Positions 1 through 13,188 are shown, counted from the first letter of the stretch. The stretch: DNA of 64,000 nucleotides from Auanema rhodensis (GCA_964057225.1 OZ059899.1:5146001-5210000); one strand, 5' to 3'. The notes: generated by a model not told the origin, from the letters alone. Numbers and translations are program-made.

Positions 1-3000
1 AAAGTTATTGAGAAAATGTCCGGCACTGCTCTCAATAGTTTTGGTCCTTCATTATTTGGAAGACTTTTTCAAATAACTGCAAATACGGTGATAAAACTTT
101 TATAATGTTTGTTCATTAAAGTTATATTTTAAGGATAATTCTCAATGCTTAGAATTGATTTACCGCTGCATGGGAGCTTTAGGAAAAGCTCATAAAAGTT
201 TAGTTGTATCTAATATGGATGTTGTAACTGAACTTTTTCAATGTATATCTGTGGTATTATGCGTTTTCGGTATTATTCTAAAAGAGTTAATAAATTCAGA
301 GTACCGATAATGTAGCTTATTCTGTAGTGGAAGCTTTGACTGACTGGTTACCAGCCTTCTGTCAGTCAGAAGACCAAGTTATTTTAAACAATTTAAAATC
401 ACTAGTTTCCAACTTTGTGGTTCATGTAAGTTCTTAAAAGTTGAATTATTCTAAAGCACAATTCTTAAAATAAAAAACTTTAGTTTACCAAAGAAATGAT
501 GACAATGGTTTGGTTTTAAAATTATTATTTGAGTTTCTTTAGTTTTTCTCGGGGATCATTTCTATATTCAAACTATATATCATATGTTTCAACTTACCCT
601 TATAGTAAATTTTTTAAGCAAAATGCTAAATGTCGGCTCATTGCTTTGAAGTATGTGGAAGCTTTACTATCCGACCAGGAAATGGATATAAAATGGATCT
701 TATTATTAGCTGCTGGAGATAGGTAATTCTTATTTCACATTTCCCTTATTTTTCAATATTATATAGTCGGGATGAAATGAAGAAAGAAGCTGCACGTCTT
801 TTGGATCTCAGTTTAACAAAGAATGCTGTTCCATCATTGCAATTTATAGTTGATTTTCTTTGGGAGAAGACAAAAAATGATATTGTGGATGAACATGGTA
901 AAGAAGTTATTTTATCAAAACAAACTGTTTCTGCTGAAACGTATCAAATGGTTTGAAAATGATTCTTTTATTTTTACATACACAATTTTTCATTTTAGTG
1001 CTCCAGATATCTTTGGGCAGTTTGTGAAAGGTTGTGCGGTCTTGAACCTGATCTTCGGATAATCGAAGGAGACGATCACTGGATGACAGCTTCTCCAAAA
1101 ATTGCAAAAATGATCAAAACTTTGAATGAAGATATTCTTCATAGAATGACTTTAATAGTTCTACAAACTGTTCGACAAGCATACGGTAAGTGGTTTCAAT
1201 TATTTGAAAAAACCAACATTAAAACCGTCATCGTTAGATCAAAGTCGATTTGTTTATGTATACAAAGAAGGTAGAAATAATATAATTCCATTTTTTTCTG
1301 TTTGATTGAATTATTCCTTAAATCCCAAAAAAGTACTCGAATAATTTTTCTTCTGTTTTTCTTATCCTTATATTTTTCTTTTTTTATAATTAAAATATTT
1401 ATTTTATAGATGTTCATTTCTTCCGAATTGCCGCCTGTTTTATCTCTGTTCGCCCTATTCCAAATATGTCATTAACTATCGAAGCTTGTGCACAACGTGC
1501 TCGAGATAGTTCTCGCGGAGAGCTCTCTTCATGTGCATCTTTCGTATCATGCACCCTTATGACCCCTGAAAATCGTGCTGTGTTCCATAAACTAAATTTG
1601 GAACAAATAGAGAAGGTTGGGCAGTACTTATATCATATTTTTGAAATCTATCTGTTTTACAGGTAAAGAAATCTGGATATTGCTGGTTGGCAACTTATGC
1701 CCTCATTGTTAGTGATTTGAAAGACACTGTCTCCCAATCCAGAGAATTTGTCAATGAGCTTCTTAATATTGCTGACCAAGAATACAATGGAACCAGTAGT
1801 CTCTTAGAAGGTGTTCTAGGATGCTTAGTTGCTATCTTGAGAACATACCATAAGGGTACTGTGGTAAGTATTAAAATATTTTATTTTAATACCACTTCCT
1901 CATTTATAGCCTTTGGAGCTACCCACAGAGGTATTAGAGAAAATGTTTAATGTTTGTGAAAAGATTGCTGGTTCTCGTAGAGATTCGTTGTCCACCAAGG
2001 CTCGTGAATTCGCTGTCCAAGCTATTGGGTTCATTCCCTATGACACTTTGAAAATGGGATTATACGATAAGGTTTTCAATATCTGTTGAGCATATAATCA
2101 ATATATGATAATCTTAGGTTACAAAGTCCTTGTTCAAAATCGCTGACGGACCTCCCCAACCTGAGTTGCATCTAATTGTTGGTGCTTCTCTTTGGGATGC
2201 TGTTATGAGTTTTCAATCATCATCACGCCGTCAAGTTTACATTCAAGCAGAAGAGGATATTAGAGTAATGCGCTTGAACTGAACGTTTTTGGAATACTGA
2301 TTGTTTATTAATTTAAGGCAGCTGACTTATTGCCGGAAGAATTGGATTTGGCCTCTAAAAAATATGTTGACCTTATTATTCTTATTTTGGATTCTAAATT
2401 AATGTCTAATAATCATCATGTTCGCAGGGCTTCTATTGTTTGGTTATTAGTATGTCTATATTTTATTATCATTTTCTAAAGGTATCTTCTTTTTAAGGTA
2501 TTAATTCAAAAAGCAAGTACTGCTGGTTTGGAATGCCTTTCTGGTTTGTTGAATCGGGTACAAGAAGGGTTTGCTGAAGGGTTAACCGAAAATGATGGTG
2601 GGAAAAATTATGAAGTTGTGTAAAAAAGTAATTATTTTCCTAGATTTTACTCAGGATGTTGCTTCGAAGGGTATGGGTACAGTCTACCAGATTGCCGCCC
2701 CAGATCAAAAACAAAATCTCGTTTCAACTTTAATGACTTCTTTGGTTGATGGAAGGCAAAGTGGGGTGAAAGTGCACAGCGAAACTGTTATTTTCAAAGA
2801 TGGGCAACTTGGGAAGAGTCCTGACGGGTAAATAACTGTATCATTATAAATAACCATACTGTAATTATAGTTCAAACTTGACTACATACAAGGAATTGTG
2901 TTCATTAGCTACTGGCTTGAATAAGCCAGAGCTTGTTTATAAGTTCATGCAATTAGCTAAACATAATGCCGTTTGGAATTCCAAAAAGGTAAAAATTGAC

Positions 3001-5977
3001 GCAATTTTCATAGTTTACATTTCATAACAGGGTGCTGCTCATGGATTTTCAGCAATTCTTGAACAAGCTAGAGAAGAGTTAGATCCTTTTGTTGGAGAAT
3101 TGGTACCAAGGCTATTCAGGTAAGTCTGAGCTTATCTTTGGTTTTTTTCATCAGCGTTTCTTCAGGTATCGTTACGATCCTGATATTAAAGTACAGCAAT
3201 CAATGAAATCCATTTGGAGTGTGTTAACTAAGCAAAAAAGAAATGTTGTAAGTCGTTTACTGTAAGCATTAAGGGTTTTCATCAAACTACTAACAGATTG
3301 ATCAGTTTGCTGATGACATAGCTAAGGAGCTCAAACCTCAGTTAACTAATAAAGAATGGAGAGTTCGTGAATCTGCGTAATAGTTCCTATAAAAAATAAA
3401 TTTAATAAATTGTATTCAGATGTCTTGCATTGTCAGATCTTTTGAGAGGTCATGACACTGTAGGAATGCATGAAAGAATGCCTGAATATTTGGATATAAT
3501 TTTCAGAGTTAAGGATGATGTCAAGGTAATTATAATCATTAATTATACAAAACTTTTTTTTTTACAAAACAATTTTTTAAGGAGTCAGTACGTTTAGCAG
3601 CTGATAAAGCTGGAGAGGCAGTTGCTAAAATTATTCTAAAAATTGGACAATCAACTAATAAAACAAGGGCGAACGAGTTTTTAGGCAGCGTTCTTCCAAC
3701 TTTAATCGAAAAGGGTGTTCATTCTAGCTTTGCTCCAAATAAGCAATACAGGTTCTCATAATTGTGAATATGTATACGTATATTGTTGTATTTAGTCTTG
3801 CTTTACTCATAGACTTAGCCAAAAATGCTGGACCTCAATTGAAGCCTTACTTGCCTGATCTTATTCCATGTTTACTAGATGCCATTAGTGGATCTGAATC
3901 TCAGATACTAAATTATTTGGCAGTAAGATCTAATGCGGATCAGCTTGAAGCGGTAGGAATTGAAAAGCGTACTTCTTTGGTTAAAGATCCACACTATTCA
4001 GCTTGATGATGCTCGTTCGAAAATGGCTCGAACATCACCAATGATGACAGCTATTTCTGATCTTCTACCACACGTTTGTTCATATTTCTTTGATTAATTT
4101 AAATTAAACTTTTTTTAGATTGACACTAATGTACTAAATGCTTTACACTTCAAGATATGTGATCAACTACGTGTAAGTGTTGGTACAAGTACTAGGGCTG
4201 CTGCATCTCAAATCGTAACTCAACTATGTCTAAGAGCACCTCAATTAATGATGGATAATCAAGCCGTCTGTGGTATACAGATAATTCTATTGTTTTGTTT
4301 ACATCAATTTTTTTCAGATAAGTTTTTTTCTGCTCTTTTACCTGGCATTCGCGATAAGAATCCCTCCATTCGTAAAAACTTTGCTAATTGTCTTTCTTAC
4401 TTAGCTAAATATTCATCTCATCAACAAATGAATGGACTTATGAAGCAAGTAGCTAAAGATTTGATTTCTGAAGATCGTATGTACCAAATAAATACTGTGT
4501 TATAACCTCATCATTTTAGAAAGTATGAAGGATGCCAGTCGTCACATCCTTAGAAACATGATTGCTAATTGCTCTGAACTCATAAGCAATTACTCTTATA
4601 AGCTAGTTCCTTATGTTTTCTTAGAAACTTGTGCTGAAGGTTTGTGTTTATTTGAATTCAAATCTTAAAACGAATTTATTTACAGTAGTAAAAGGCGATA
4701 CTGAGAGTAAGAAAAGACATGATGGTTGGTCTGAGCTGTGGAATGAACTAGTTCCCAGCACAGAGGGTGCCGTTCGTTTGTATAGAAAGGAAATCATTGA
4801 ATTAGCTGTTGATACTCTACAAAATAATGCTGTTTGGGTTGTACGAGCTCAAGCTGCTAAAATGCTCTCAAAAACCGTGTTACTTGCTAAGGATTTACCT
4901 GTTGAAGAAGCTGGTTTGTGCTCTAATTCTTGAATCCAACGAAAATTTCGATTTATTGTAGATAGTATTGTTTCAATTATATTACCTATTCTTTCTGGAA
5001 GATTGTGGGAAGGTAAAGCACATGTTCTCAGTGCATTGGGATCTGTTTTGAATGCTAGCGGTGAAGATTTGGCAAAATTATGGTTGGCTGACAGAACAAA
5101 AGAAGTCTGTACTATCCCTTATTTAAGGAAATATATTTTATTTATTTCAGGTTCTTACTATTATTCAAAGGGAAGCTTCTAAAAGAAATAAAGCATATTC
5201 TGGAGCTGGTATACATGTTGCTGCTATATTTGCTCACCGCTTAAGAAATTTGGAAATGACCAGCTGGATTATAGAGAAAGTGGATAAAGTCTTGAAAAAA
5301 ATACTCTCTCCATCTGAAGAGTATATATTTGATGTTTCATTTAATGACAAATTTAAAATAATTTCAGAAATAGTAGCTCAGATGAAGAAGAGTTAACAAA
5401 TTTTGAAAAAGAATCTGTGAACGTTAAGTATGCTGCCACCCATCTCGTTGGATTAGTAATGTCTTTAAGATCATACAATAACGGTGAGATCAAGTTTAAA
5501 TTTCATTTGTTTAAACTTGCTTATTTAAGGTGTTGAAGCAAAGATAACTGCTGACAAGATTGCTTTCTATATCTCAAGTAAAGCATTGTATTGGAATGCT
5601 AGGCAAGAAATGTTGAATATATTGTACGAAACTATAGAGAAGTATTACTTAACGAAAGAATAAGTAATAAGGGTAAACTTTTTTTTTCAGATGGGAACTC
5701 GAAGATAAATTTGATTCTGAAACTTTAATTAATTCACTTCTGGAAACAAGTAATGAAATGTATAATGAAAAAAGAAAAACTATTGCTACTCAGTGTCTCA
5801 ATGTATTTTTGATTTGTGATTTCAAATTGTTTTATATGATTGTTACAGATTGTAAGTAAGATGACTGAACGCCCAACTGTTTACATCTTTGATGCTCAAA
5901 AAGTCAAAAAAGAATTTTCTGCCATGCCGATAGCAACAGAATCATGGACTGTATCATTCATCGAAAATCTTTCATAA
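1..5977 (+). CDS. ECM29: ECM29 proteasome adaptor/scaffold, 5' end outside window
   Basis: ECM29 is a giant HEAT-repeat protein that tethers 26S proteasomes and helps monitor the joining of core and regulatory particles. The spliced frame follows the family almost continuously. Clear landmarks are LLLAAGD near 710, QDVASKG-type DVASKGMG near 2660, YKELCSLA near 2890, [19 protein letters not shown] near 3080-3185, [17 protein letters not shown] near 3360-3450, the [20 protein letters not shown] repeat near 3840, and [10 protein letters not shown] near 4730. The first exon in view (1-87) is open at its 5' side, so roughly the N-terminal quarter is missing. Introns are about 45-60 bases; one acceptor near 619 lies 13 bases after an unused AG. 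The stop is TAA at 5975-5977. The gene is convergent with the small ShKT gene. The family assignment is very secure; exact edges of a few exons (near 500-620) are inferred from reading frame. Confidence 0.95.
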
Positions 5978-6336
5978 TATTCATTTGAAATTATTCATTT
6001 ATACAAGACGTGTTCAATTTTTTTTGTCGATCGTTTCGTATTAATTATCCAATTTTGTAAATTATTTATAATATGTGTATATTTCTTATTTAAACTTTCT
6101 ATATTATTTGTTTTTTCAATTCTTCGATCTGGGATGTTCAAAAAATTTATTTCTAAATCGAAATATAACGAATGATAGAAAGATGTCAGAACAAGTAAAG
6201 CGTTTTTAGTGAAGATTTACAATTAAAAAATAAAAGTAGGGTTTATGGGTGACCAATCCATTTCTACTTTTTTTGGGAGTGTTTGAATTGTACAGATGAC
6301 GTTTCGAGGCAAAGCTTCTTGAAAGCTCAACAGAGT
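5978..6336. other. Convergent intergenic region, ECM29 to ShKT gene
   Basis: This stretch holds the 3' untranslated regions of two convergent genes. It is AT-rich with T runs on both strands. I see no open frame or RNA gene in it. Confidence 0.5.
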
Positions 6337-6641
6337 TTAGCAATGTCCGCAAGAAGCAGCGCATTTTGAGGCAATATCTTTGTAACGACCATCACTACAG
6401 AATGGAGCAAAGACTTTGCAGTGGTCTCCTAAAACAAAATTGTTTTATAATTATGAAGAGGATACATTAATAGAAGAAATGGAAGATTCAATTGTAAACG
6501 TACCAAACTCATCTTTACAAGCGGCTTCAGCGATTGTAGAAATCATAGCGACAACAAGAAGGAAGAAGAAAACGTACTAAAGCATGATGATCAACTAGGA
6601 TATTATGTTCAATCGTAACAAACCTTAATAGCAGACATCAT
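6337..6641 (-). CDS. Secreted single ShKT-domain peptide
   Basis: This is a three-exon gene encoding 60 residues, too short to stand out as an open frame. It begins at 6641 with two consecutive Met codons. After a 6-codon exon and a 44-base intron comes a hydrophobic segment (residues 7-24, VFFFLLVVA core), a clear signal peptide ending in AEA. The mature part is one ShKT (SXC) domain with six cysteines at 26, 34, 41, 53, 57 and 60, spacing C-x7-C-x6-C-x11-C-x3-C-x2-C, ending at the last Cys before TAA (6337-6339). Single and multiple ShKT domains are common in secreted nematode proteins and often lie beside astacin domains, as in the gene nearby at 9087-11559. The function of this member is unknown and toxicity should not be assumed. 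The splice model gives a perfect domain, so I trust it. Confidence 0.8.
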
Positions 6642-6699
6642 TCTCAGAATTCTGATTTGAATTCAAACTGATTTGATACGCTTAGGTATGTCTCTTGCT

Positions 6700-6707
6700 T
6701 ATATATA
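6700..6707 (-). promoter_or_regulatory. TATA box of ShKT gene
   Basis: A TATATATA element on the minus strand lies about 60 bases upstream of the ShKT start codon, a normal distance for a nematode TATA promoter with a short leader. There is no other TATA-like element between it and the start. Confidence 0.5.
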
Positions 6708-7570
6708 GGGGAATGCAAATCATATGAACTAATGAATCAGAACCAAATTGACATAAGAAACAATACTCGTTGTATGTGATTCAATTTCTCAATATTTGAT
6801 CAGCCCTTTTCCGTATTTGATGTATTAGTAGTATTTGAACGAAAGGAAATTATTTCAATTATTTGTATTTGATTTGAAAACACGGGATGATATGTCCATG
6901 TTTGAGGAAATACCAGCTGTTTCATTTACATTTGAATCACTTATATTGTACTTAATTATATTTTATAAATAAGGATTAGATGGTATTGTATATACATATA
7001 CTATACGAAATTATAAAATTTGCACATCATAATAGTGAATGGAGAACTACATTGGAATAGTACATTTATATTAAAGATTATATTAAAAGTATTATTATAT
7101 AATTTTAAATAATATTATAATTATTTTATTTGAAAAATTCAAAAGAAAATGATATAAAAAGCTATTAACAACTTATTTTATTTACAAGAACTAATATTAA
7201 TATTAATTACACTTCAACTTAATAAAACAAAAAACAAAAAAAAACAGAAAACTAAATAAAAATGACGATGAACTGTCTACTATTCCGGGATTCTCGCAAA
7301 TGTTGATCAAAAATTAAAAAAATATTGCATCATCAAAGAAATAGAAAAAGTCGAAAAATGATCGGCTTGATTCTTAGTATCGAAAAAACATTGATATCAG
7401 TATATGTATTATCAGAGAAGATAAGAGATATATTAATTGACATCATTTGAATTGAAATAAAATATAACTTTCCTTATAAAACCTAAAAAATATTGTTATC
7501 ATAGACAAATCAGAAATTTGCAATCTGATTCAATAACGTAATTATTTGATAACGTCATTAGTATAATATC

Positions 7571-7578
7571 TATAAAAG
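7571..7578 (+). promoter_or_regulatory. TATA box of VWA gene
   Basis: TATAAAAG lies 39 bases upstream of the start codon at 7610. A TGATAA GATA-type site ends 19 bases further upstream (7547-7552). The arrangement suggests a strong, tissue-specific promoter with a leader of only a few bases. Confidence 0.6.
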
Positions 7579-7609
7579 CCGATTGATACTAAGTTGTTTC
7601 AGTTTTAAG

Positions 7610-8594
7610 ATGGAGTCTCGTATCTGCTTACTCGTTTTGCTCTCAGTTGCGGTAACAGCTTCTGCTTTTTCAGTTTCAAGAAACAATGCTTCTTCTACTG
7701 AAGCTAAGCTAAAAACTTTTATTCAAGCTGATATTCCTGTTTTGTGTAATACTAGTGCACTTAAGTATGATATCTATATGTTTATGGATACTTCTGGTAG
7801 TATGACACCAAATCATTTCATCAATGTAAGTGTTCTTATTCATATTTATTAAGAAAATTAGAAAATCAATTTGGTATTTAGGTAAAGCAAATTGCAAGTA
7901 ATTTAATTGCCAACTTCCAAATTAATGAAAATTTCGCTCAAGTTGGTCTTATGGGAATTTCTGGTGCTATTGATCAGGTTTATACTGCGTTCCACTTAGG
8001 ACAAAATTCGTAAGAATTTAATTATAATGGTTAATTGAAGCACAAAACCATATTTCAGAAAGTTTATTTTAACTGCAATTAACAATTTATCACAACAAAT
8101 GACATATGGACAACGTTTAACAGTGTAAGAATATTATATTTTATTTTTCTTATAATATAATTTCTATTTTAGTGCTTTACAAATGCTTGAAAAATCATAT
8201 ATAAGTCAATATCCACAAAATAATAAAATTCTCATTTATTTTACTTCAAATACAGAGTATGTTTTAAATATTTTTTTGCTATTTATAGATTTTCTATTAT
8301 AGATATAATAGTAATGCTGCTACTATGACTAGAAATCTTTATCAGAAATATGGACTTAATACAATTGCTGTTCGTATGGATAGTAATACAGAATTATCAC
8401 CTCTACAACTTTTAACTGGTAAATTATTAATCTGAAACTTTAAAAAAAAAGAAAAAAATAAAAATAAAATAATATTTATAGGTGGATCTAATTGTGTTCT
8501 TTCTGCTACAAATACGAATGAGAAGTTTGATGTACCAAAGGCTATTGAAGCAATGATGTGTTCCAATACTTTTTGTTTCAAAAAAAATAATTAG
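7610..8594 (+). CDS. Secreted von Willebrand factor A domain protein
   Basis: A six-exon gene encodes 240 residues (exons about 7610-7825, 7882-8009, 8059-8124, 8173-8256, 8303-8418, 8482-8594; all phases join correctly). Residues 1-19 are a signal peptide (ICLLVLLSVAVTASA core). The rest is one VWA domain with the metal-binding MIDAS motif D60-T-S62-G-S64 after a hydrophobic beta strand (YDIYMFMD). VWA domains bind ligands or matrix proteins through a coordinated Mg2+; nematodes have many small secreted VWA proteins whose roles are largely unknown, often intestinal or immune-induced. No transmembrane segment or second domain is seen, and the protein ends a few residues after the domain with a Cys-containing tail. 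Its neighbours also encode secreted proteins. I do not recognise a one-to-one orthologue. Confidence 0.85.
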
Positions 8595-9086
8595 TTTAAT
8601 GAAAAATTAAATAAAGAAAATATATTTTGATTGTTTTTACATTTCATTAAAACAATAGAAATCTAGTTAATATTCTATAATCTTCTAAATAATTTCTGAA
8701 GGTGTTATCACATCTTGATGTTATTTTGCTACAGTACTTACTTGAAGATTAGATTTTAAATTTAAAAAAATTATTTATTTTCTGTAAATAAAATGATATA
8801 ATTACAGAATATTTTATATTCTGAAATGACAACAAGTATTAAATAAAAACCTTAATAAAACTATTTTAAATTATTATTAAAAATAATAATGAGATTAAAA
8901 CTTAGATTGCCATTCATATAATCATAGTTTTTTATTTTATATTTTTTAAATAAAAAACTTAATCATATATATCAAATTGAGATCAAAATGAAAAAGAAAA
9001 ACAGAAAAAAAAGTTTTTAGTAACCCGTTATATCTAATTTCCATATATAAGATGTGGCTATTCACGATGTTCTGTAAGAAAAATTA
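8595..9086. other. Convergent intergenic region, VWA to astacin
   Basis: Very AT-rich 3' flanks of two convergent genes. I see no open frame or structured element here. Confidence 0.5.
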
Positions 9087-11559
9087 TCAAAAAAATATGA
9101 AAAATGCTTTAGTTAAAGTAGGTAAAACAAACATACGATTAACGCTTGGTTTACAGACTTGGCATGATTTTGGACAAACGATAAATTGTATTTCATCATA
9201 TTCTGTGCAGTAAGAGAAGAGAGCCCAAAATGGACAACGCCAATTCTCATCAACACATGTTTCAATCTAATATTATAAGAATATATAATAATAATAATAA
9301 TAATGTATATTTATCTATTTAATATAATTAAAAAAACAAAATAAAAACTGATATGAAAACAGACTGAAATAAGGCCATAAACCCGCAGATTATTTGGTGA
9401 TGTGAGTATAATAGCACACATATGATGTATTATAGATAGCATACAACAGTATATCTTTCTTAGATTATCTGATATATTTGCATTTTGGGCCTAATTTCAA
9501 AGAAAAAAAGTTAATAAAGCATGTAAAGCTTAAGCAATATGCAATATGTAAATTATAAGCAACATTAAGATTAATAAAACATAGAAAGCTTATATGATAA
9601 ATCTTATAAAAAAACAAAAAAATAAAGCAAAGTAATCACATTTGTTATATAAAGAGTGAAAAGCCAAAAATTATAAACATATAATATATAATTAGTTAGC
9701 TATAATAAACATATAATTAACCAAAAATATGAATCCGTCCATTCTTATTGGAGAAATTTCCTTGAGTATTTATTAATGGACGATTGTTGCCAGAGTTAAC
9801 ACCTCGTGCAGAAGATGGCATTGATGGTTTTTTCGATTGTTGCGATTGTGGTTGAGACATCATCTGAGCACCATATACGTTCAGTCACTGTCAAATTTCA
9901 CGTAAGGTTTTTGAAAGCATGGATGTAAGGAATGGTAAAAGCCCCCCTTCACCAATAGCAGTTGTAGTAGTTGTAGTTATGTGTTTGTTTGTTTGTTGTT
10001 GTGGATAGTTTTAGTTAAAATATAATAATTGATGATTTAGTATTGTTATATATAAATAGCATAGTTAATGAATATTATTATAATTAAAATAATAATTAAA
10101 TTATAAAATTATAAAACTTATTAATTTTTTTTTCTGTTAAATTTTCTAGAAAAATAATTTATATTTAAACTTACGTTATCAATAATAGAATTTCCATTAA
10201 TACGACTATCGCATTGATAAAGCTTATTAATTTTTCGAATATCTCCATCAGAAAAAGCAACTCGTTGACCCATTCTTTCAGAACCCGCCTTAAATAATTA
10301 TATAATAATTATAATAAATATTATAATTAATATAGTAAGATTAACATACTTTACGAGCTACAATTGTTTTTTTACCGGAACCACTGAATGCATATGGTCC
10401 ATAATGCATAATTGAAACATAATCATATGGTTCATTTAAATGATCAATTACATTTAAATTATATCTATAAATTATTATTTTATTTTTAATATATAATATA
10501 TATTTTTCTTAATTATATCAGATTTATATTATTTTCTTACTTTTCAAATTGATCATCAGCTCCATTCATTACATTTCTCCATAAAATTTCAATATATTGA
10601 TCACGATCTTGTCTAAAATTAATTTTATTTGTTTATTTTAAAAGATATTTATAAATTATCTAACCTGCTTTGTTCATGGAAAAAGCCAACAGCATGCATT
10701 AACTCATGGACAATTGTTCCAACTTGAATACAACCAGAATCAAGACTAAGTGGTTGACGTCCTCCAGTTCTTAAATATTAATTTATATAATTATATATAA
10801 TATATATTTATATTAATTTACTTTCCAACTAAACTATAACAACCATCATCTGGATGAATATATACATAATCATTATGTCTTGCAGGATCACGTGGTACAA
10901 AACGTATACAAGTTTTATCATGATATTCCTAAATATATTTTTATTTATTTATATATTATATATATATATTATTAATATTTCTTTTTACCTTCATAGCTTT
11001 AGCTATTACTGAACGAGCATATGAACCATATTGTGATGAAAGTGTATATGGAATTTCAGCATTTGGCCAACGTCTATAATTCTAAAATCAAGAAAAGATA
11101 ATTGAAGAAAGTTAAACCTATATCCTTGACGAATAGCATTACGTCCCAATTTATTATTTTCATTTACAAATTCTTTAATATTATCAATGGCAATATCTCC
11201 TTCCATTTTATTTCCCATAATTGGATCATCTTTTACTTTAATTCCTAAAAAAATTTATATGTTATAGTTAAAGTAATAATATAATGAATATTTACCTAAT
11301 TTCATTACATCAATTGACTGATATTCATTGTTTAAAAAATCTGATTCACTTAACGTCGTCTCAAAGCTTTCGCCGGTTATATCGACAACCTGTAGATTTC
11401 ATGTTTCAGATGTGTTTTTTTTGGCAAATGAAGCATTATGTTGTTGAAATTTAAATTAATTTATAAAAAATTTACATCTTTTGATGTTAAAGTAGCTGCA
11501 GCATTACACATTCCAATTAAAGTTAAAATAAGAAGACCAGTAGTAGGGAGATCCAACAT
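9087..11559 (-). CDS. Astacin-family zinc metalloprotease, alternative 3' exons
   Basis: Secreted M12A protease of the nematode NAS type. Start at 11559, three bases after a trans-splice-like acceptor; signal peptide in residues 1-22. The propeptide carries the aspartate-switch motif MEGD (Asp76), which caps the zinc until cleavage. The catalytic domain begins RRWPN at residue 102 and contains HELMH at 187-191 with third ligand His197 ([15 protein letters not shown]), and the Met-turn SIMHYG with Met244 and zinc-coordinating Tyr246, so it should be active. Exons 1-9 (11559 to 10175) join in phase to the end of the protease domain. Downstream are two possible phase-0 ends: a Q/S/N-rich 49-codon exon (9863-9717, stop TAA), or a terminal exon at 9266-9087 that encodes a six-Cys ShKT domain. 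Astacin plus ShKT is a common nematode layout, so the latter is probably a real isoform or the main form. Confidence 0.88.
9285..9304 (+). repeat. ATA trinucleotide microsatellite
   Basis: Roughly seven tandem ATA units just upstream (on the minus strand) of the ShKT-encoding terminal exon of the astacin gene, within its intron. Confidence 0.8.
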
Positions 11560-11877
11560 TTTCTGTGAATAAAACATGAAGTTAACCAAAAACAAATAGA
11601 TTTTAACAGATTATACAAATAGATAATAAGTATTTTGTTGTTAAAATACCTATATAATCTTTAAAATTAACAAATTATTAGTTCAAACGATAGAAGAAAG
11701 TAAGAAATGTTAAGAAGATTTAAGATAAATTCTAATATTGTATTGAGGGCAGTATGAGGTCAATCAAACACATAACAAAATTTTTTGTTATAATCATAAC
11801 GAATTTACATATTTATATATATATAATGAAAAATGTTTTAAACAATATGGATGGTATCTATGAATGAACTTTATCAA

Positions 11878-11905
11878 AACTCAGTCGCCCTTATAAGGCT
11901 GAGTT
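11878..11905. repeat. Short perfect inverted repeat
   Basis: Arms AACTCAG and CTGAGTT (7 bases) surround a 14-base centre that itself holds the palindrome CCTTATAAGG. It lies about 320 bases upstream of the astacin start. Role unknown. Confidence 0.5.
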
Positions 11906-13185
11906 AAGCTGACATCGCTAGTAGGCGGTACTTTGGTTAGTATTCGAACAAAAAAGGCGAAGAGCGGAAGGATTAAGAAGAAGCTCAAATGAAAAGTAAA
12001 AAAATATAAAAGTAAAAGAAGTAAGCAAAGAAAAGAATGAAAGAAGTAAGATAAAATAGAAGATTATCTAACATGAGAAAGAGACAGATAACTACAAAAC
12101 AGTGAAAAGAGATCGAGGAGAAGAGTATGAAGTAAAGTAAAATGCAATGAAAGGAAGTTGATTTGAAATAGACAAATCAGAAAAAAGAGAAATTTGATGA
12201 GAAAACAGTCGACGTCATCATACGTGAGGATGACATATAATCAGCGGATACGGATGACCAATACGAAGAAGTAGTTCGTGTGGTGATGACGAAGCCATAT
12301 TACCATGTAGTTAAACAGTACTGACTAAGATAAAACTTTCTAATTCTAACTAAATAATTAAAAATTAAAAAAAAGGTTTAAAGAATTTTATTTTTAAAAA
12401 TATTTTTGCTTTATATATATTTTGTATAGAAATAACTATTTAATTCAGATGAAGTGAACACTTGTCCTCGAGATAGATAGAAAGCATTAACAACATAAGC
12501 CATGACTTTTTCAAGTTTTATATAAAACTTCTAAAGCTTTTGAAGTGGCGATTTAGGAACAATCGTAATTTTCTTATTCTTTTCTAGGCTTCTTATAGAT
12601 TTTGTCGAGATTCTGAAGGTCAATCAGTTTTCATTGGCCACACACATTGCCGTGCGAATTTGCAAAAAGTACAGAACGATGTGCCAATACAGGAAAAGAA
12701 AGAAATTAGAGAATGACGTAATATTTGATGAAGAAAGTCGATCTACATGTGAAGCAACATTGTAGAATTTAATTTATTTTTGTTTAATTTAAGGAATTAC
12801 GAGGTTCAACAAGAGAAATATGTTTTGAACAAAAAATACATGAATAGATTATAGTTATGAAGTATCTTAGAATAATAGATGTAACAGATAAAACAAAATA
12901 AATTTTATAAAAGTTAAAAGAATTTGAAAATGAAATTACCTATAGTTCGTTTTATGTTTTACTGATTGTTGAAAGTGAATGTTATAGCAATAACTCATGT
13001 AATAGGACCACAATGAACATAACAAACATGATGATGTTAATGAAGAGAATAGAAGAGAAGAAGAAAGCATAAATGACTGACATTAATGATTGCCCGAGGG
13101 CATATAAGCTAATCGGATCAGACACAAGGTAGTGATTGAGAAGATAATCAATATATATAATTATTATATATGTATATACTATCTA

Positions 13186-13188
<3 letters not shown>

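Larger units (their letters stand above)
6642..7609. other. Divergent promoter region, ShKT and VWA genes
   Basis: The two small secreted-protein genes are transcribed away from each other across about 970 bases. The region is very AT-rich, has no coding potential, and carries a TATA box at each end. WGATAR (GATA-factor) matches lie at 7409-7414, 7419-7424 and 7547-7552 near the VWA gene. Nematode intestinal genes are typically driven by such sites, but they are also frequent by chance in AT-rich DNA. Confidence 0.4.

Noticed and set aside
11880-11960. tRNA or SL-RNA-like GC-richer segment after the hairpin
   Set aside because: No cloverleaf, no recognisable spliced-leader sequence and no Sm site.
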